Part shown: in pieces, positions 33,669 to 41,024 of the stretch
Layout of the letters: the number at the start of each line of letters is the position of its first letter
Numbering within the stretch: position 1 is the stretch's first letter
Source: Treponema sp.
Lineage (GTDB): Bacteria > Spirochaetota > Spirochaetia > Treponematales > Treponemataceae
Length of the DNA: 64,000 nucleotides
Direction of reading: 5' to 3'
Assembly: GCA_022510925.1 (NCBI GenBank)
Contig: JAFLSO010000004.1
Coordinates: 39,840 to 103,839 of the forward strand
Translations under genes and position numbers: made by a program
Notes under the pieces: model-generated
What the model saw: the letters and a program-made list of their open reading frames with translations, nothing else
Databases searched by the model: none
What the model was told of the DNA's origin: nothing

Positions 33669-34909
33669 AGGCGCATGACCCCGCCGCTCTCATAGTTCAC
33701 GTACATGATGTCGCGCGCAAGCATTTCCAGAGCCGCCTGCGGATTCTGATTAAAGGCGGTCACGCTCATCAGGCTTTCCCGCAGAAGGCCCAGTATTCTG
33801 GCGGAGCATTCGGCCCCGCCCCCGGAAGCAGAAAGCCCTCTCTGCGCAAGGACAATCCCCTCCAGAAAAATGCGGTACAGTATGCGCGGAGAAAATCCCC
33901 CGCACCCGCTCACAATCTCAGGTATGTCGGGAACATGACCCTGGACCACCTCTTTGTAGAATCTGGCAGAGAAATCCTGCACTACGTCCGGCCGCACGGG
34001 AAGATAATTCCGCAGGAACAAATCCACGGTTCCGGGAACCTCGCCGCCGGAGAACGAAGGGTCATAATGGAACACCCTGTCTATGACCTCCCTCTGGTGG
34101 GCCTCGGAGCGCTCGAAGAACGTGTATGTCCTGACGCGTGAGAGTATGGTCGCGAGCATTCCGCCCCTGTTCGTGGTCGTAAGGATGAGCATGGTGCCTT
34201 CAGGCGGCTCCTCCAGTATCTTAAGCAGGGCGTTGCGGGAGCTGTCGGCCATCAAATCCGCGTTCTCGATTATGAGGACTTTTTTCCCGCTGCCGGAGGT
34301 AAGATGCGCCCATGCGGAGAACCTGCGTATCTGCGAGACAGGCAGGCTGTCATATAAGAAAGAGCCCTCCAGCTTGGAGCAGTTCTTCTCTATCTTTGTC
34401 AGGATTTTCTCAAGCGAGTCACCGTCAGGCAGGGTCCTTCCCGGAGAAAGCTCCTCCAAAGACTCGTCTATGTCCGCAAGGACAGGTGTGAATTTGGAAA
34501 GCTTATCGTCACCTTCCCATAAGACAGGGCTGAACCGCACGGTGAGTTTTCTTACCGCCCTTATGTACAGATATCTGGCGGCCTCCAGGTGCCTGGTATT
34601 GCCCGCGTTCTGTGAGAGCAAAGTGCTCTTGGCGGCCTCTATCTCCAGAGTGCGGTTTCCCGGACCCACCACAAGCAGATTCGGGCTGACAAGGGCCTTA
34701 TGACGCAGGCAGCTGGGACACGCGCAGTTCCAGTCGCCGCGTATGCCTCCCGGAGCGGAGCACGAGAGGACACGGGCAAGCTCCAGCGCGCATGTGAGCT
34801 TACCGCTGCATGACGGGCCGGAGAACAGTATGGAGCCCGGCAGACTGGAGCTCTCTATGTCAGCTTTAAGGAGAGCGCACGCGCTCTGATGCAGAACATT
34901 GTCGAACAT
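33665..34909 (-). CDS. holB: DNA polymerase III delta-prime subunit (HolB-like)
   Basis: A 414-residue clamp-loader ATPase-fold protein. Near the N-terminus are the P-loop SGPSCSGKLTCALELA (about 30-45) and a cysteine-rich zinc module with the CACPSCLRH segment (about 63-71). Downstream are KVLIIENADLM, SRNALLKILEEPPEGTMLILTT (the sensor 1 region) and the arginine-finger-like SRVRTYTF. The central part (about 95-190) is longer than in E. coli delta-prime. It should load the sliding clamp with DnaX and HolA. It overlaps cvpA by a TAATG stop-start and the kinase gene by ATGA, so translation is likely coupled through the operon. Confidence 0.9.
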   Translation of the reverse strand: MFDNVLHQSACALLKADIESSSLPGSILFSGPSCSGKLTCALELARVLSCSAPGGIRGDWNCACPSCLRHKALVSPNLLVVGPGNRTLEIEAAKSTLLSQNAGNTRHLEAARYLYIRAVRKLTVRFSPVLWEGDDKLSKFTPVLADIDESLEELSPGRTLPDGDSLEKILTKIEKNCSKLEGSFLYDSLPVSQIRRFSAWAHLTSGSGKKVLIIENADLMADSSRNALLKILEEPPEGTMLILTTTNRGGMLATILSRVRTYTFFERSEAHQREVIDRVFHYDPSFSGGEVPGTVDLFLRNYLPVRPDVVQDFSARFYKEVVQGHVPDIPEIVSGCGGFSPRILYRIFLEGIVLAQRGLSASGGGAECSARILGLLRESLMSVTAFNQNPQAALEMLARDIMYVNYESGGVMRL

Positions 34910-35436
34910 TATTTGCCCACGGACTTAAGGGCCCCGGCTCCTGCGGCCGCGGCGCTGTCCACAGCATTGGTCACGGAGGGGACCGCGGAGGCTACCAGAG
35001 GAGCAAGGACTTTGTAAAACACGCTTCCCTCCAGAAGACCGTCCACAGTGAACCAAGGCTGCGCCTTAAGCACAATGATGATTACGGTCACCACGGCCAC
35101 GCCCTCAGCCATTCCCAGAACCAGCCCCAGGAATCTGTCCAGCGACCTCATTATGCTTCCGATGAAAATACCGCGCAGGATTTTCTCTATGATTTTCACA
35201 ATCAGGAACACGGCCACAAAAATAATCAGGTAGGCCAGAATCACGCTCAGCCAGTGAATGCCCAGCTGGCTTTCCAGCGGCACGGAGAGCTTTCCGCAGA
35301 AAACCGCCGCCAGCCACAGGCCCAGTATGGGGGCCGCTATGCCGAAAACGCCGTTAAGGAATCCTTTCAGAACGCCTATCACTCCGAAAGCAAGCACTAC
35401 AATCAGGAATAAAAAATCTATTATGGGCAGTGTCAT
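34909..35436 (-). CDS. cvpA: CvpA family membrane protein
   Basis: A 175-residue inner-membrane protein of the colicin V production family. Four hydrophobic spans are visible at about 5-25, 30-50, 60-85 and 100-120, with the family feature VLKGFLNGVFGIAAPILGLW near the N-terminus. The C-terminal tail is Ala/Ser-rich and probably amphipathic. CvpA homologues are linked to envelope integrity and bile or detergent resistance, but the mechanism is not settled. Its start overlaps the murG stop (TAATG) and its stop overlaps the holB start in the same way. Confidence 0.92.
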   Translation of the reverse strand: MTLPIIDFLFLIVVLAFGVIGVLKGFLNGVFGIAAPILGLWLAAVFCGKLSVPLESQLGIHWLSVILAYLIIFVAVFLIVKIIEKILRGIFIGSIMRSLDRFLGLVLGMAEGVAVVTVIIIVLKAQPWFTVDGLLEGSVFYKVLAPLVASAVPSVTNAVDSAAAAGAGALKSVGK

Positions 35437-36608
35437 TATCTCACCTCTTCCAAAACTAATTCCGCTATGGTTTGGGATGGAACTTCATGGCCAGAGAGAC
35501 GGGCGCATCCCCCGGCGAAACGCTCGCGCTCACCGGCGTCAAGCAGCCTCTCCAGGCAGGACCTCAGATTCTCTCCGCTCACTTCCTTGTCCAAAAGGAC
35601 CTGGGCCGCTCCCAGACTCTTTGCGTTCATGGCGTTATCCACCTGGTCGCCGCGGGTGCCGCTTCCGCACAGAGGCACAAGGACCATGGGCTTACCGCAC
35701 ACGGCGCACTCCCACAGCGTGTTGGCCCCGCTTCTTGAAAGCACTATATCCGCCGCCTGAAGCACAAAGGGCATCTCGTTGAAAATAAAAGCGTACGGCT
35801 TGTAATCCTTATGCGCCACGCTCATAAAATCCGCGTTCTCATTCGCAAAATCATTTCCGGTCTGATGCACGACCATGAAGCGCTCAGTGAGCCAGTCCAG
35901 ATTCTCCATGACCAGATTGTTTATCTGCCTTGCCCCAAGGCTTCCTCCCAGAACAAGCAGGATGGGCTTCTCCCCCTCATGCCTTACGGAGGGCAGCCCC
36001 AGGAATTCCCGGCCCAGATACGCGCGGTCCGTATAGAACACGGGGCGCACAGGGTTCCCAGTCACAAGGCATCTGGAGCGCAAGGCGACCGGCATCTGCT
36101 CCGCCGTCCTCTCGTAGGAGACAAGGATTTTCTTGGCGGCGCCGGAGTTCAGTTTTGTGGCAAGGCCTAAAGTAAAATCGCACTCATGCGTGAAATACGG
36201 AATGCCCAGAAAACGGGCGGCCCTGCACGGAGGCACGCTCACGAATCCGCCCTTGGAGAACAAAAAATCGGGCCTGATTTTCATTAGCAGCGCCACGGAC
36301 CTAAAGAAGCCCGCCGCTATCCTGAACAAGTCCACTAAATTCTGTAATGAGAAATATCTTCTTAATTTGCCGCAGGGAATTCCGTAGAATGCGGTTATGC
36401 TTCCGCCGGAGTCCGACAGGTTTTTCTCAACCAAAGTCCTGTCCATTCCGCTTCTTGAGCCTATCCAGTAAATCTCAAGCGGAACGTTGTTTTTCTTAGA
36501 AAGGGCAAGCAGGGAATCCGCCACGGCTATGCCCGGATAAATATGACCGCCGGTACCGCCGCCCGCGAACACTACACGCCTGACCTCTGATTCCCCCACC
36601 CTCCGCAT
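35436..36608 (-). CDS. murG: UDP-GlcNAc--lipid I transferase (MurG)
   Basis: Adds GlcNAc to lipid I on the inner face of the membrane to make lipid II, the peptidoglycan precursor. The 390-residue GT-B protein has the first glycine loop VFAGGGTGGHIYPGIAVAD (about 13-31), the acceptor-side SKGGFVSVPPCRAA, the second glycine loop LVLGGSLGARQINN, and the donor-site region SRSGANTLWECAVCGKPMVLVPL. The ATG at 36608 lies six bases after the stop of the ankyrin gene and lacks a clear Shine-Dalgarno site, so it is probably translated by coupling. It heads the cell-wall part of the operon. Confidence 0.97.
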   Translation of the reverse strand: MRRVGESEVRRVVFAGGGTGGHIYPGIAVADSLLALSKKNNVPLEIYWIGSRSGMDRTLVEKNLSDSGGSITAFYGIPCGKLRRYFSLQNLVDLFRIAAGFFRSVALLMKIRPDFLFSKGGFVSVPPCRAARFLGIPYFTHECDFTLGLATKLNSGAAKKILVSYERTAEQMPVALRSRCLVTGNPVRPVFYTDRAYLGREFLGLPSVRHEGEKPILLVLGGSLGARQINNLVMENLDWLTERFMVVHQTGNDFANENADFMSVAHKDYKPYAFIFNEMPFVLQAADIVLSRSGANTLWECAVCGKPMVLVPLCGSGTRGDQVDNAMNAKSLGAAQVLLDKEVSGENLRSCLERLLDAGERERFAGGCARLSGHEVPSQTIAELVLEEVR

Positions 36609-36613
36609 ATTTA

Positions 36614-37543
36614 TCAGGAAGCCTCTTTAGGCGGATATTTAGCGAACGCCTCCACCATGTCGGGCTTTTTAAAGAGATTCGCATAGCCGCGCGCGCTCAT
36701 GCCCATGCTGTCCTTCACGTCGGGGTCCGCGCCGTTCTCAAGGAGAAGCTCCACAATCTGCGAGTTGCCGTTACCCACCGCCAGAACAAGTATGGGCTGG
36801 CCGTCGCTGCTCATGAAACTTAAGTCCGCGCCGTTCTCTATGAAATATTTTGTAAGATTAAGATTCTTGCGCCACACGGCATCCATCACTGCGGAGTACC
36901 CGCGGTCCGCTGAGACGGCGTTTATGTCAGCGCCGGCATCCACCAGCCAGCGCACTTTCTCCTCGCAGTCGCTGCGCGTGGCCACGCAGACCAGAGGAAC
37001 GCCGTCGGACGTGCGGGCGTTGACCATCATGCCCGCGTCAAGGAAGAGCTGGCATGTGTCATCGTCATCTTTCTCAAGTGCGGTGGCGAAGCAGTCACTG
37101 GTGAACGGGATGCCCATGGTAAAGAGCTGCACCAGGGCCTGTCTCTGCTTGTCCTCCTTAAGGAAATTACTGAAATTCTTCTCAAGATGCTTAAGGATAT
37201 CCTCCACGGAGGAATATGTATGGCACACGGAATGACGGTTGCTGTCAAAAGACTCGAACCGCGCGTCCTTCCTGGAGCCCATGTGCACGAACGTGGTCAC
37301 ATTCTTTCCGACAAGAAGCCCCATCATGAAATCATAATCGGGAAGAGAGCACATCTCCTCGCTGTCCAGAATGATGCAGTGGGTGGCCTGCATCACGTGC
37401 TTGACGCCATCGTAAAGCTCGTCTTTACCAAGGCCCTCAAAAATATAAATCTCATGGGGAATAATCTGGCGCTCGTCCAGAAAATCCTCTACAAGCTTAA
37501 GATTCTTGTTCTTAAGGTTCGGTGCAATAATTAGCCAATTCAT
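36614..37543 (-). CDS. Ankyrin-repeat protein with an N-terminal Rossmann/TIR-like domain
   Basis: A 309-residue cytoplasmic protein. Residues about 180-300 hold ankyrin repeats, e.g. LFLDAGMMVNARTSDGVPLV, WLVDAGADINAVSADRGYSA and LLLENGADPDVKDSMGMSAR. The first 125 residues form an alpha/beta domain starting MNWLIIAPNLKNKNLKLVED; CIILDSEEM followed by FMMGLLVGKNVTTFVHMGS resembles TIR-like or deoxyribosyltransferase-like folds, in which a middle helix precedes a GK-x-V strand. That assignment is inference. It is the first gene of the murG operon, under a leaderless-type promoter six to seven bases from its ATG. The upstream frame extension (to 37579) overlaps that promoter and is rejected. 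Confidence 0.88.
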   Translation of the reverse strand: MNWLIIAPNLKNKNLKLVEDFLDERQIIPHEIYIFEGLGKDELYDGVKHVMQATHCIILDSEEMCSLPDYDFMMGLLVGKNVTTFVHMGSRKDARFESFDSNRHSVCHTYSSVEDILKHLEKNFSNFLKEDKQRQALVQLFTMGIPFTSDCFATALEKDDDDTCQLFLDAGMMVNARTSDGVPLVCVATRSDCEEKVRWLVDAGADINAVSADRGYSAVMDAVWRKNLNLTKYFIENGADLSFMSSDGQPILVLAVGNGNSQIVELLLENGADPDVKDSMGMSARGYANLFKKPDMVEAFAKYPPKEAS

Positions 37544-37550
37544 CGCACGG

Positions 37551-37579
37551 ATTATATCCAAAAACTTTAATTTTAGCAA
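37551..37579 (-). promoter_or_regulatory. Leaderless-type promoter of the ankyrin-murG operon
   Basis: Minus strand: -35 TTGCTA (37579-37574), 17-base spacer, -10 TATAAT (37556-37551), seven bases, then ATG at 37543. It drives the whole seven-gene operon through to the J-domain gene, since I see no other promoter or terminator inside. Confidence 0.75.
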
Positions 37580-37630
37580 GATTAAAGGATAAGAATTTGG
37601 AATTTGGACACGGGGGAAAATCCGCGCATG

Positions 37631-37659
37631 AAAAAAGGACCTGCCTCACGGACAGGTCC
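37631..37659 (-). terminator. Rho-independent terminator of tRNA-Phe
   Basis: Minus strand: GGACCTG / CAGGTCC stem of seven pairs with a GC-rich loop (37659-37637), followed by six T residues (37636-37631). It starts seven bases after the tRNA 3' end. Confidence 0.9.
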
Positions 37660-37665
37660 CGCAAA

Positions 37666-37738
37666 TGCCAGCGGTCAGAATCGGACTGACGACATAAGGA
37701 TTTTCAGTCCTCCGCTCTACCAACTGAGCTACGCCGGC
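37666..37738 (-). tRNA. tRNA-Phe (GAA)
   Basis: A 73-nt cloverleaf on the minus strand: acceptor stem GCCGGCG / CGCTGGC with one G-U pair, D arm GCTC-AGTTGGTA-GAGC, anticodon stem GAGGA / TCCTT with loop CTGAAAA (anticodon GAA), five-base variable loop, T stem GTCAG / CTGAC and discriminator A. The CCA end is not encoded. The T loop reads TCCGATT, so position 55 is C instead of the usual U (pseudouridine 55). It has its own promoter and terminator. Confidence 0.95.
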
Positions 37739-37760
37739 AAATCGCTTTAGCGATGTAGAG

Positions 37761-37789
37761 ACTATATACTTTTTGCGAATTATTGTCAA
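37761..37789 (-). promoter_or_regulatory. Promoter of tRNA-Phe
   Basis: Minus strand: perfect -35 TTGACA (37789-37784), 17-base spacer, -10 TATAGT (37766-37761). The start site would be near 37754, and the short 5' leader contains an ATCGC-TAAA-GCGAT hairpin just before the mature tRNA. Confidence 0.85.
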
Positions 37790-37831
37790 CACTAAAAAAG
37801 CGTCTCAGGAAAAATCGGCGCGAGGGACCAC

Positions 37832-37860
37832 TTGACTTTCAGGGCGAACATTCCTAGATT
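37832..37860 (+). promoter_or_regulatory. Promoter of the outer-membrane protein gene at 37900
   Basis: -35 TTGACT (37832-37837), 17-base spacer, -10 TAGATT (37855-37860). It gives a leader of about 33 bases with a CCGGAG ribosome site before the ATG. It is divergent from the tRNA promoter. Confidence 0.65.
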
Positions 37861-37899
37861 TATGGAGCAATCAATTTCAGTCAGCAACCGGAGAAAATT

Positions 37900-38952
37900 A
37901 TGGAATCAAGAAAAGTGCTCGCCGCAATGCTTTCCGCGGTCATTGCTGTGTGCGCCTCTTATGCGGACGAGGGAGCTGTCACGGGCGAGCAGAAGCAGGC
38001 CGTGAACGCAGGACTTAAGGACTTCAGCAGGGCGCTCCTTACGGCGGTTCCGCAGGCCACGTCCCAGGACAACGTGTGGGCGGACGCATACATAGGCCCA
38101 CTTTTTCCCACGAACGCACTGCCGCACTTCGGCGGAGGAGTCTCCATGGGGCTCACGCAGCTGGACATGAGAGGATTCAAGGATGCGGCCGAAGCTCTGG
38201 CGGGCATTGCGCAGGACCTGGAGCAGGGCTTCAACATACCGGAGACTTTCTATCTGCCGTCCGTCTCGGTTGACATAAGGACAGGCGGAATACTGCTTCC
38301 CATGGACATAGGATTCAGCGCCATGATGACGAATCCCAGCATAGCGAGGATAGACATCAGTAACCCGGCAAGCGTTACCGGCGCCAGCTCTGGTGTGGAC
38401 TTCAGCCTGAAAAACTTCAAAGGCGTAGTGAACTACATGGTGATAGGTCTGGACGCGCGGTTCCGCCTTATAAAGGAGACAGGCATACTGCCCGCCGTGT
38501 CATTGGGCGCGGGATGGTTCTACACAAAAGGCTCGTTCAGCGTAGGCTCCGGCACAAAGGACACCGGCGCGTCCGCGAGCATAAACCTTTCCTACGAGTC
38601 CAACTTGGTGTTCGCCCAAGTCCAGGTCTCCAAGAACATTCTGTTCCTTACGCTGTTCGGCGGTGCCAGGGGCATGCTAAGCTCCACCAGCACGGCGTGG
38701 AACTGGTCATGCTCTGCCAACGGAGAAATTCTGGGTCAGGATGACGGACATGAGTCACTGGACACTCTGTCCACAAACTTCATAAAGACCATACAGCCTC
38801 AGATATTCCTGGGCACAGGATTTAACATTCTGTGCTTCCAGGGCACGGTAAGCGTGTGCACGGACCTGAGGTCCGCCGTAACCGCCATAGCACAGAAAGA
38901 CGCGAACAGCCTAACATGGAGCGGGGCCGTGTCGCTCAGGGCAAAGCTTTAG
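37900..38952 (+). CDS. Predicted outer-membrane beta-barrel protein
   Basis: A 350-residue exported protein with a cleavable signal peptide (cleavage likely after ASYA, residues 19-22). The mature protein alternates polar and aromatic/hydrophobic residues in short strands ending in charged turns, and the last residues (SLRAKL) form a terminal strand, as in outer-membrane barrels. Gly-rich segments such as PHFGGGVSMGL and VSLGAGWFYTKGSFSVGSG fit strand pairs. I do not recognise a specific family, and the cargo or role is unknown. A GGAG site lies six bases before the ATG. It stands alone between tRNA-Phe and a bidirectional terminator. Confidence 0.82.
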   Translation: MESRKVLAAMLSAVIAVCASYADEGAVTGEQKQAVNAGLKDFSRALLTAVPQATSQDNVWADAYIGPLFPTNALPHFGGGVSMGLTQLDMRGFKDAAEALAGIAQDLEQGFNIPETFYLPSVSVDIRTGGILLPMDIGFSAMMTNPSIARIDISNPASVTGASSGVDFSLKNFKGVVNYMVIGLDARFRLIKETGILPAVSLGAGWFYTKGSFSVGSGTKDTGASASINLSYESNLVFAQVQVSKNILFLTLFGGARGMLSSTSTAWNWSCSANGEILGQDDGHESLDTLSTNFIKTIQPQIFLGTGFNILCFQGTVSVCTDLRSAVTAIAQKDANSLTWSGAVSLRAKL

Positions 38953-39001
38953 GACCACAGGATATTCTCCGTCCCGGCAGAAAGAGCCGGACTTAAAAAG
39001 C

Positions 39002-39038
39002 GGAGCCCCCGTGCCCTTACGGACACAGAGGCTCCTTT
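39002..39038. terminator. Bidirectional terminator between the barrel gene and flgE
   Basis: Stem GGAGCC / GGCTCC (39002-39007 with 39030-39035) with an inner GTGCCC / GGACAC stem. Read on the minus strand it is followed by GCTTTTTAAG, so it can end the flbB-fliK-flgD-flgE transcript; on the plus strand only TTT follows. Confidence 0.65.
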
Positions 39039-39138
39039 AGGAGATGTTTTATCTGCATGTCCGCCCGCGCGGACTAATGCGTCATCACAGGGAGCGGGCG
39101 CCTGTAATCACAGGCATTGTCCGCTCATCGCGCTAATC

Positions 39139-40530
39139 CTAGCGCTTAAGGTTAATCACAGTCTCAAGCATGCTGTCGCCTGTCTGTATGGTCTTGGCGT
39201 TGGACTCGAATCCGCGCTGTGTCACAATCATGTCAGTGAGCTGCTCTGTAAGGTCCACGTTGGACATCTCCAGCGTTCCCGCTATGAGGCTGCCTTTTCC
39301 CGCGGTGCGGCTCTCGCCTATGTTGGCAGTTCCGCTGTTTATGCTCTCCGCGAACGTGGTGTCGCCGTGCTTCTCAAGTCCGCCCTGGTTCGTGAAGCTT
39401 GCCATGGCTATCTGGCCTATGGTGCGGGTGGAGCCGTTCGAGTACACTCCGGTTATGATTCCGCTTCCGTCTATCTTAAAGTTATCAAGGTAGCCTAACG
39501 TGTATCCGTCCTGCTCGCGGGCCTTGGTGGTGCTCTTTGAGGCGCTCTGCGTGATGGTGTTCTCCATGCTGCCTATGGTGCCCAAGTTAAGCTCGAATGT
39601 TTGGCGGTAGGGAGTTCCGTCCTCGTTGGGGTTTGAGTCCGCCACGGTGTAGGAGGTCTGAAGCACTATCTCGCCCTCGGGATTTGAGGTGTTGCCTGCG
39701 CTGTCCGTGATGGAGAGAAGCTTTCCGCTGTTGTCGAAGTTCAACGTGTAGGTGTTGTCCACGCCGTCAGTGGTGCCGAATCCCACGCGGGTCTCGGTGT
39801 CCTCCGCGGCGGCGGGATCCACGCTCACATTGACCGTCCACTGGTTAGGCACGTCGGGAACTCTCTGGAAGTTCATCGTAAGCTGATGCTCGCGGCCGTA
39901 GCTGTCGTAGATTGTGAACTCAGTGCTCCACACGCTCTCCGCAATCTGGTCCACAGTGGGATTGTCCGGCAGCACGGGAGTGTTCTTGTTCAGATTGCAC
40001 GCATAGTGCACGCTCGTGGTGGCCTTAGGCGGATCCTTCTGCCCCACGGGAATCACCAAGTCAGTGGGAGTTCCAGAAGTGTTCAGCACCTGTCTTCCGT
40101 TCGCGTCCTGAGCCATCCAGCCCTGCACGCGCATACCGTTTCCCGGATTCACAAGGGTGCCCTCGCTGTCCACTCCGAAAACGCCGGCGCGGGTATAGTA
40201 AGTCTGCTCTCCGCTTTTCATCACGAAGAAACCGTTTCCGCTTATGGCCACGTCCGTGGACACGCCGGTGGACTGCAGGTTGCCCTGAGTGAAAATGGTG
40301 TCAATCGCGGCCACGCTCATTCCGAGCCCCACCTCTTTGGGGTTCACGCCGCCAAGCTCCTCGTTGGGACGCGCGGCGCCGTTAAGCTGCTGGCTTATCA
40401 TGTCCTGGAAGTCCACGCGCCCGCGCTTGAAGCCGTATGTGTTCACGTTGGCGATGTTGTTGCCGATTACGTCCATTCTTGTCTGGTGGTTCTGCAGGCC
40501 GCTCACGCCGGCATAAAGTGATCTCATCAT
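39139..40530 (-). CDS. flgE: Flagellar hook protein FlgE
   Basis: A 463-residue hook subunit. N-terminal rod/hook signature [20 protein letters not shown] and [21 protein letters not shown]-terminal helix [20 protein letters not shown]. Spirochaete hooks are covalently cross-linked by lysinoalanine between neighbouring subunits; in T. denticola this uses Lys165 and Cys178. Counting from the first Met here, residue 165 is Lys (in PVGQKDPP) and residue 178 is Cys (in [11 protein letters not shown]), so the cross-link should form. The start follows GAGGGTAGCGAT. It is the last gene of the flbB-fliK-flgD-flgE operon; motA and motB, which follow flgE in several treponemes, are not next to it here. 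Confidence 0.97.
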   Translation of the reverse strand: MMRSLYAGVSGLQNHQTRMDVIGNNIANVNTYGFKRGRVDFQDMISQQLNGAARPNEELGGVNPKEVGLGMSVAAIDTIFTQGNLQSTGVSTDVAISGNGFFVMKSGEQTYYTRAGVFGVDSEGTLVNPGNGMRVQGWMAQDANGRQVLNTSGTPTDLVIPVGQKDPPKATTSVHYACNLNKNTPVLPDNPTVDQIAESVWSTEFTIYDSYGREHQLTMNFQRVPDVPNQWTVNVSVDPAAAEDTETRVGFGTTDGVDNTYTLNFDNSGKLLSITDSAGNTSNPEGEIVLQTSYTVADSNPNEDGTPYRQTFELNLGTIGSMENTITQSASKSTTKAREQDGYTLGYLDNFKIDGSGIITGVYSNGSTRTIGQIAMASFTNQGGLEKHGDTTFAESINSGTANIGESRTAGKGSLIAGTLEMSNVDLTEQLTDMIVTQRGFESNAKTIQTGDSMLETVINLKR

Positions 40531-40545
40531 ATCGCTACCCTCTTT

Positions 40546-41001
40546 TTATTCGCCGTAAACGGCTTGAATTTGTTTCATGTCGTAATACATGTTTCCCACG
40601 CGCACCTGCGGATTCTGTCCGTAAGTGGTCGCCGTGACAACGCCCGTCGTCGTGGTTCCTCCCAGGTCTATGTCCACGATTCTTCCGATGGTGCTCATGG
40701 CCTGGTTGGAATTCATCATGGCGGTCATGCGCTGGAAGCTCTCGTTCATGTTAGTCATCTGCTCCAAGGAGCTGAACTGCGCCATCTGCGCTATGAACTC
40801 CGTGTTTTCCATAGGAGACGTGGGATCCTGGTTGGAGAGCTGAGTTATCAAAAGCTTAAGAAAGTCATCCTTGCCCAGCGACTGCTGCACGACGCGTCCG
40901 TTCACCGTGTTTGCTTTGTTGAATGAGTCCGCGAACATGTCAAGCCTGGCTTTCTCCTGCGCGCTCATCTGAGTGTTAAACTGCACTCCGTCTACTTCCA
41001 T
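40546..41001 (-). CDS. flgD: Flagellar hook assembly scaffold FlgD
   Basis: A 151-residue hook-cap protein needed for FlgE polymerisation. The conserved N-terminal part is clear: LGKDDFLKLLITQLSNQDPTSP (about 43-64), then MENTEFIAQMAQFSSLEQMT (about 64-83). It lacks the large C-terminal Ig-like and Tudor-like domains of enterobacterial FlgD; only a short beta segment (about 105-150) remains. This short form is what I recall from spirochaetes. AGGAGATAGAA upstream supports the ATG. It lies 15 bases before flgE and 23 after fliK. Confidence 0.94.
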   Translation of the reverse strand: MEVDGVQFNTQMSAQEKARLDMFADSFNKANTVNGRVVQQSLGKDDFLKLLITQLSNQDPTSPMENTEFIAQMAQFSSLEQMTNMNESFQRMTAMMNSNQAMSTIGRIVDIDLGGTTTTGVVTATTYGQNPQVRVGNMYYDMKQIQAVYGE

Positions 41002-41024
41002 TTCTATCTCCTATGCCTATAAAA

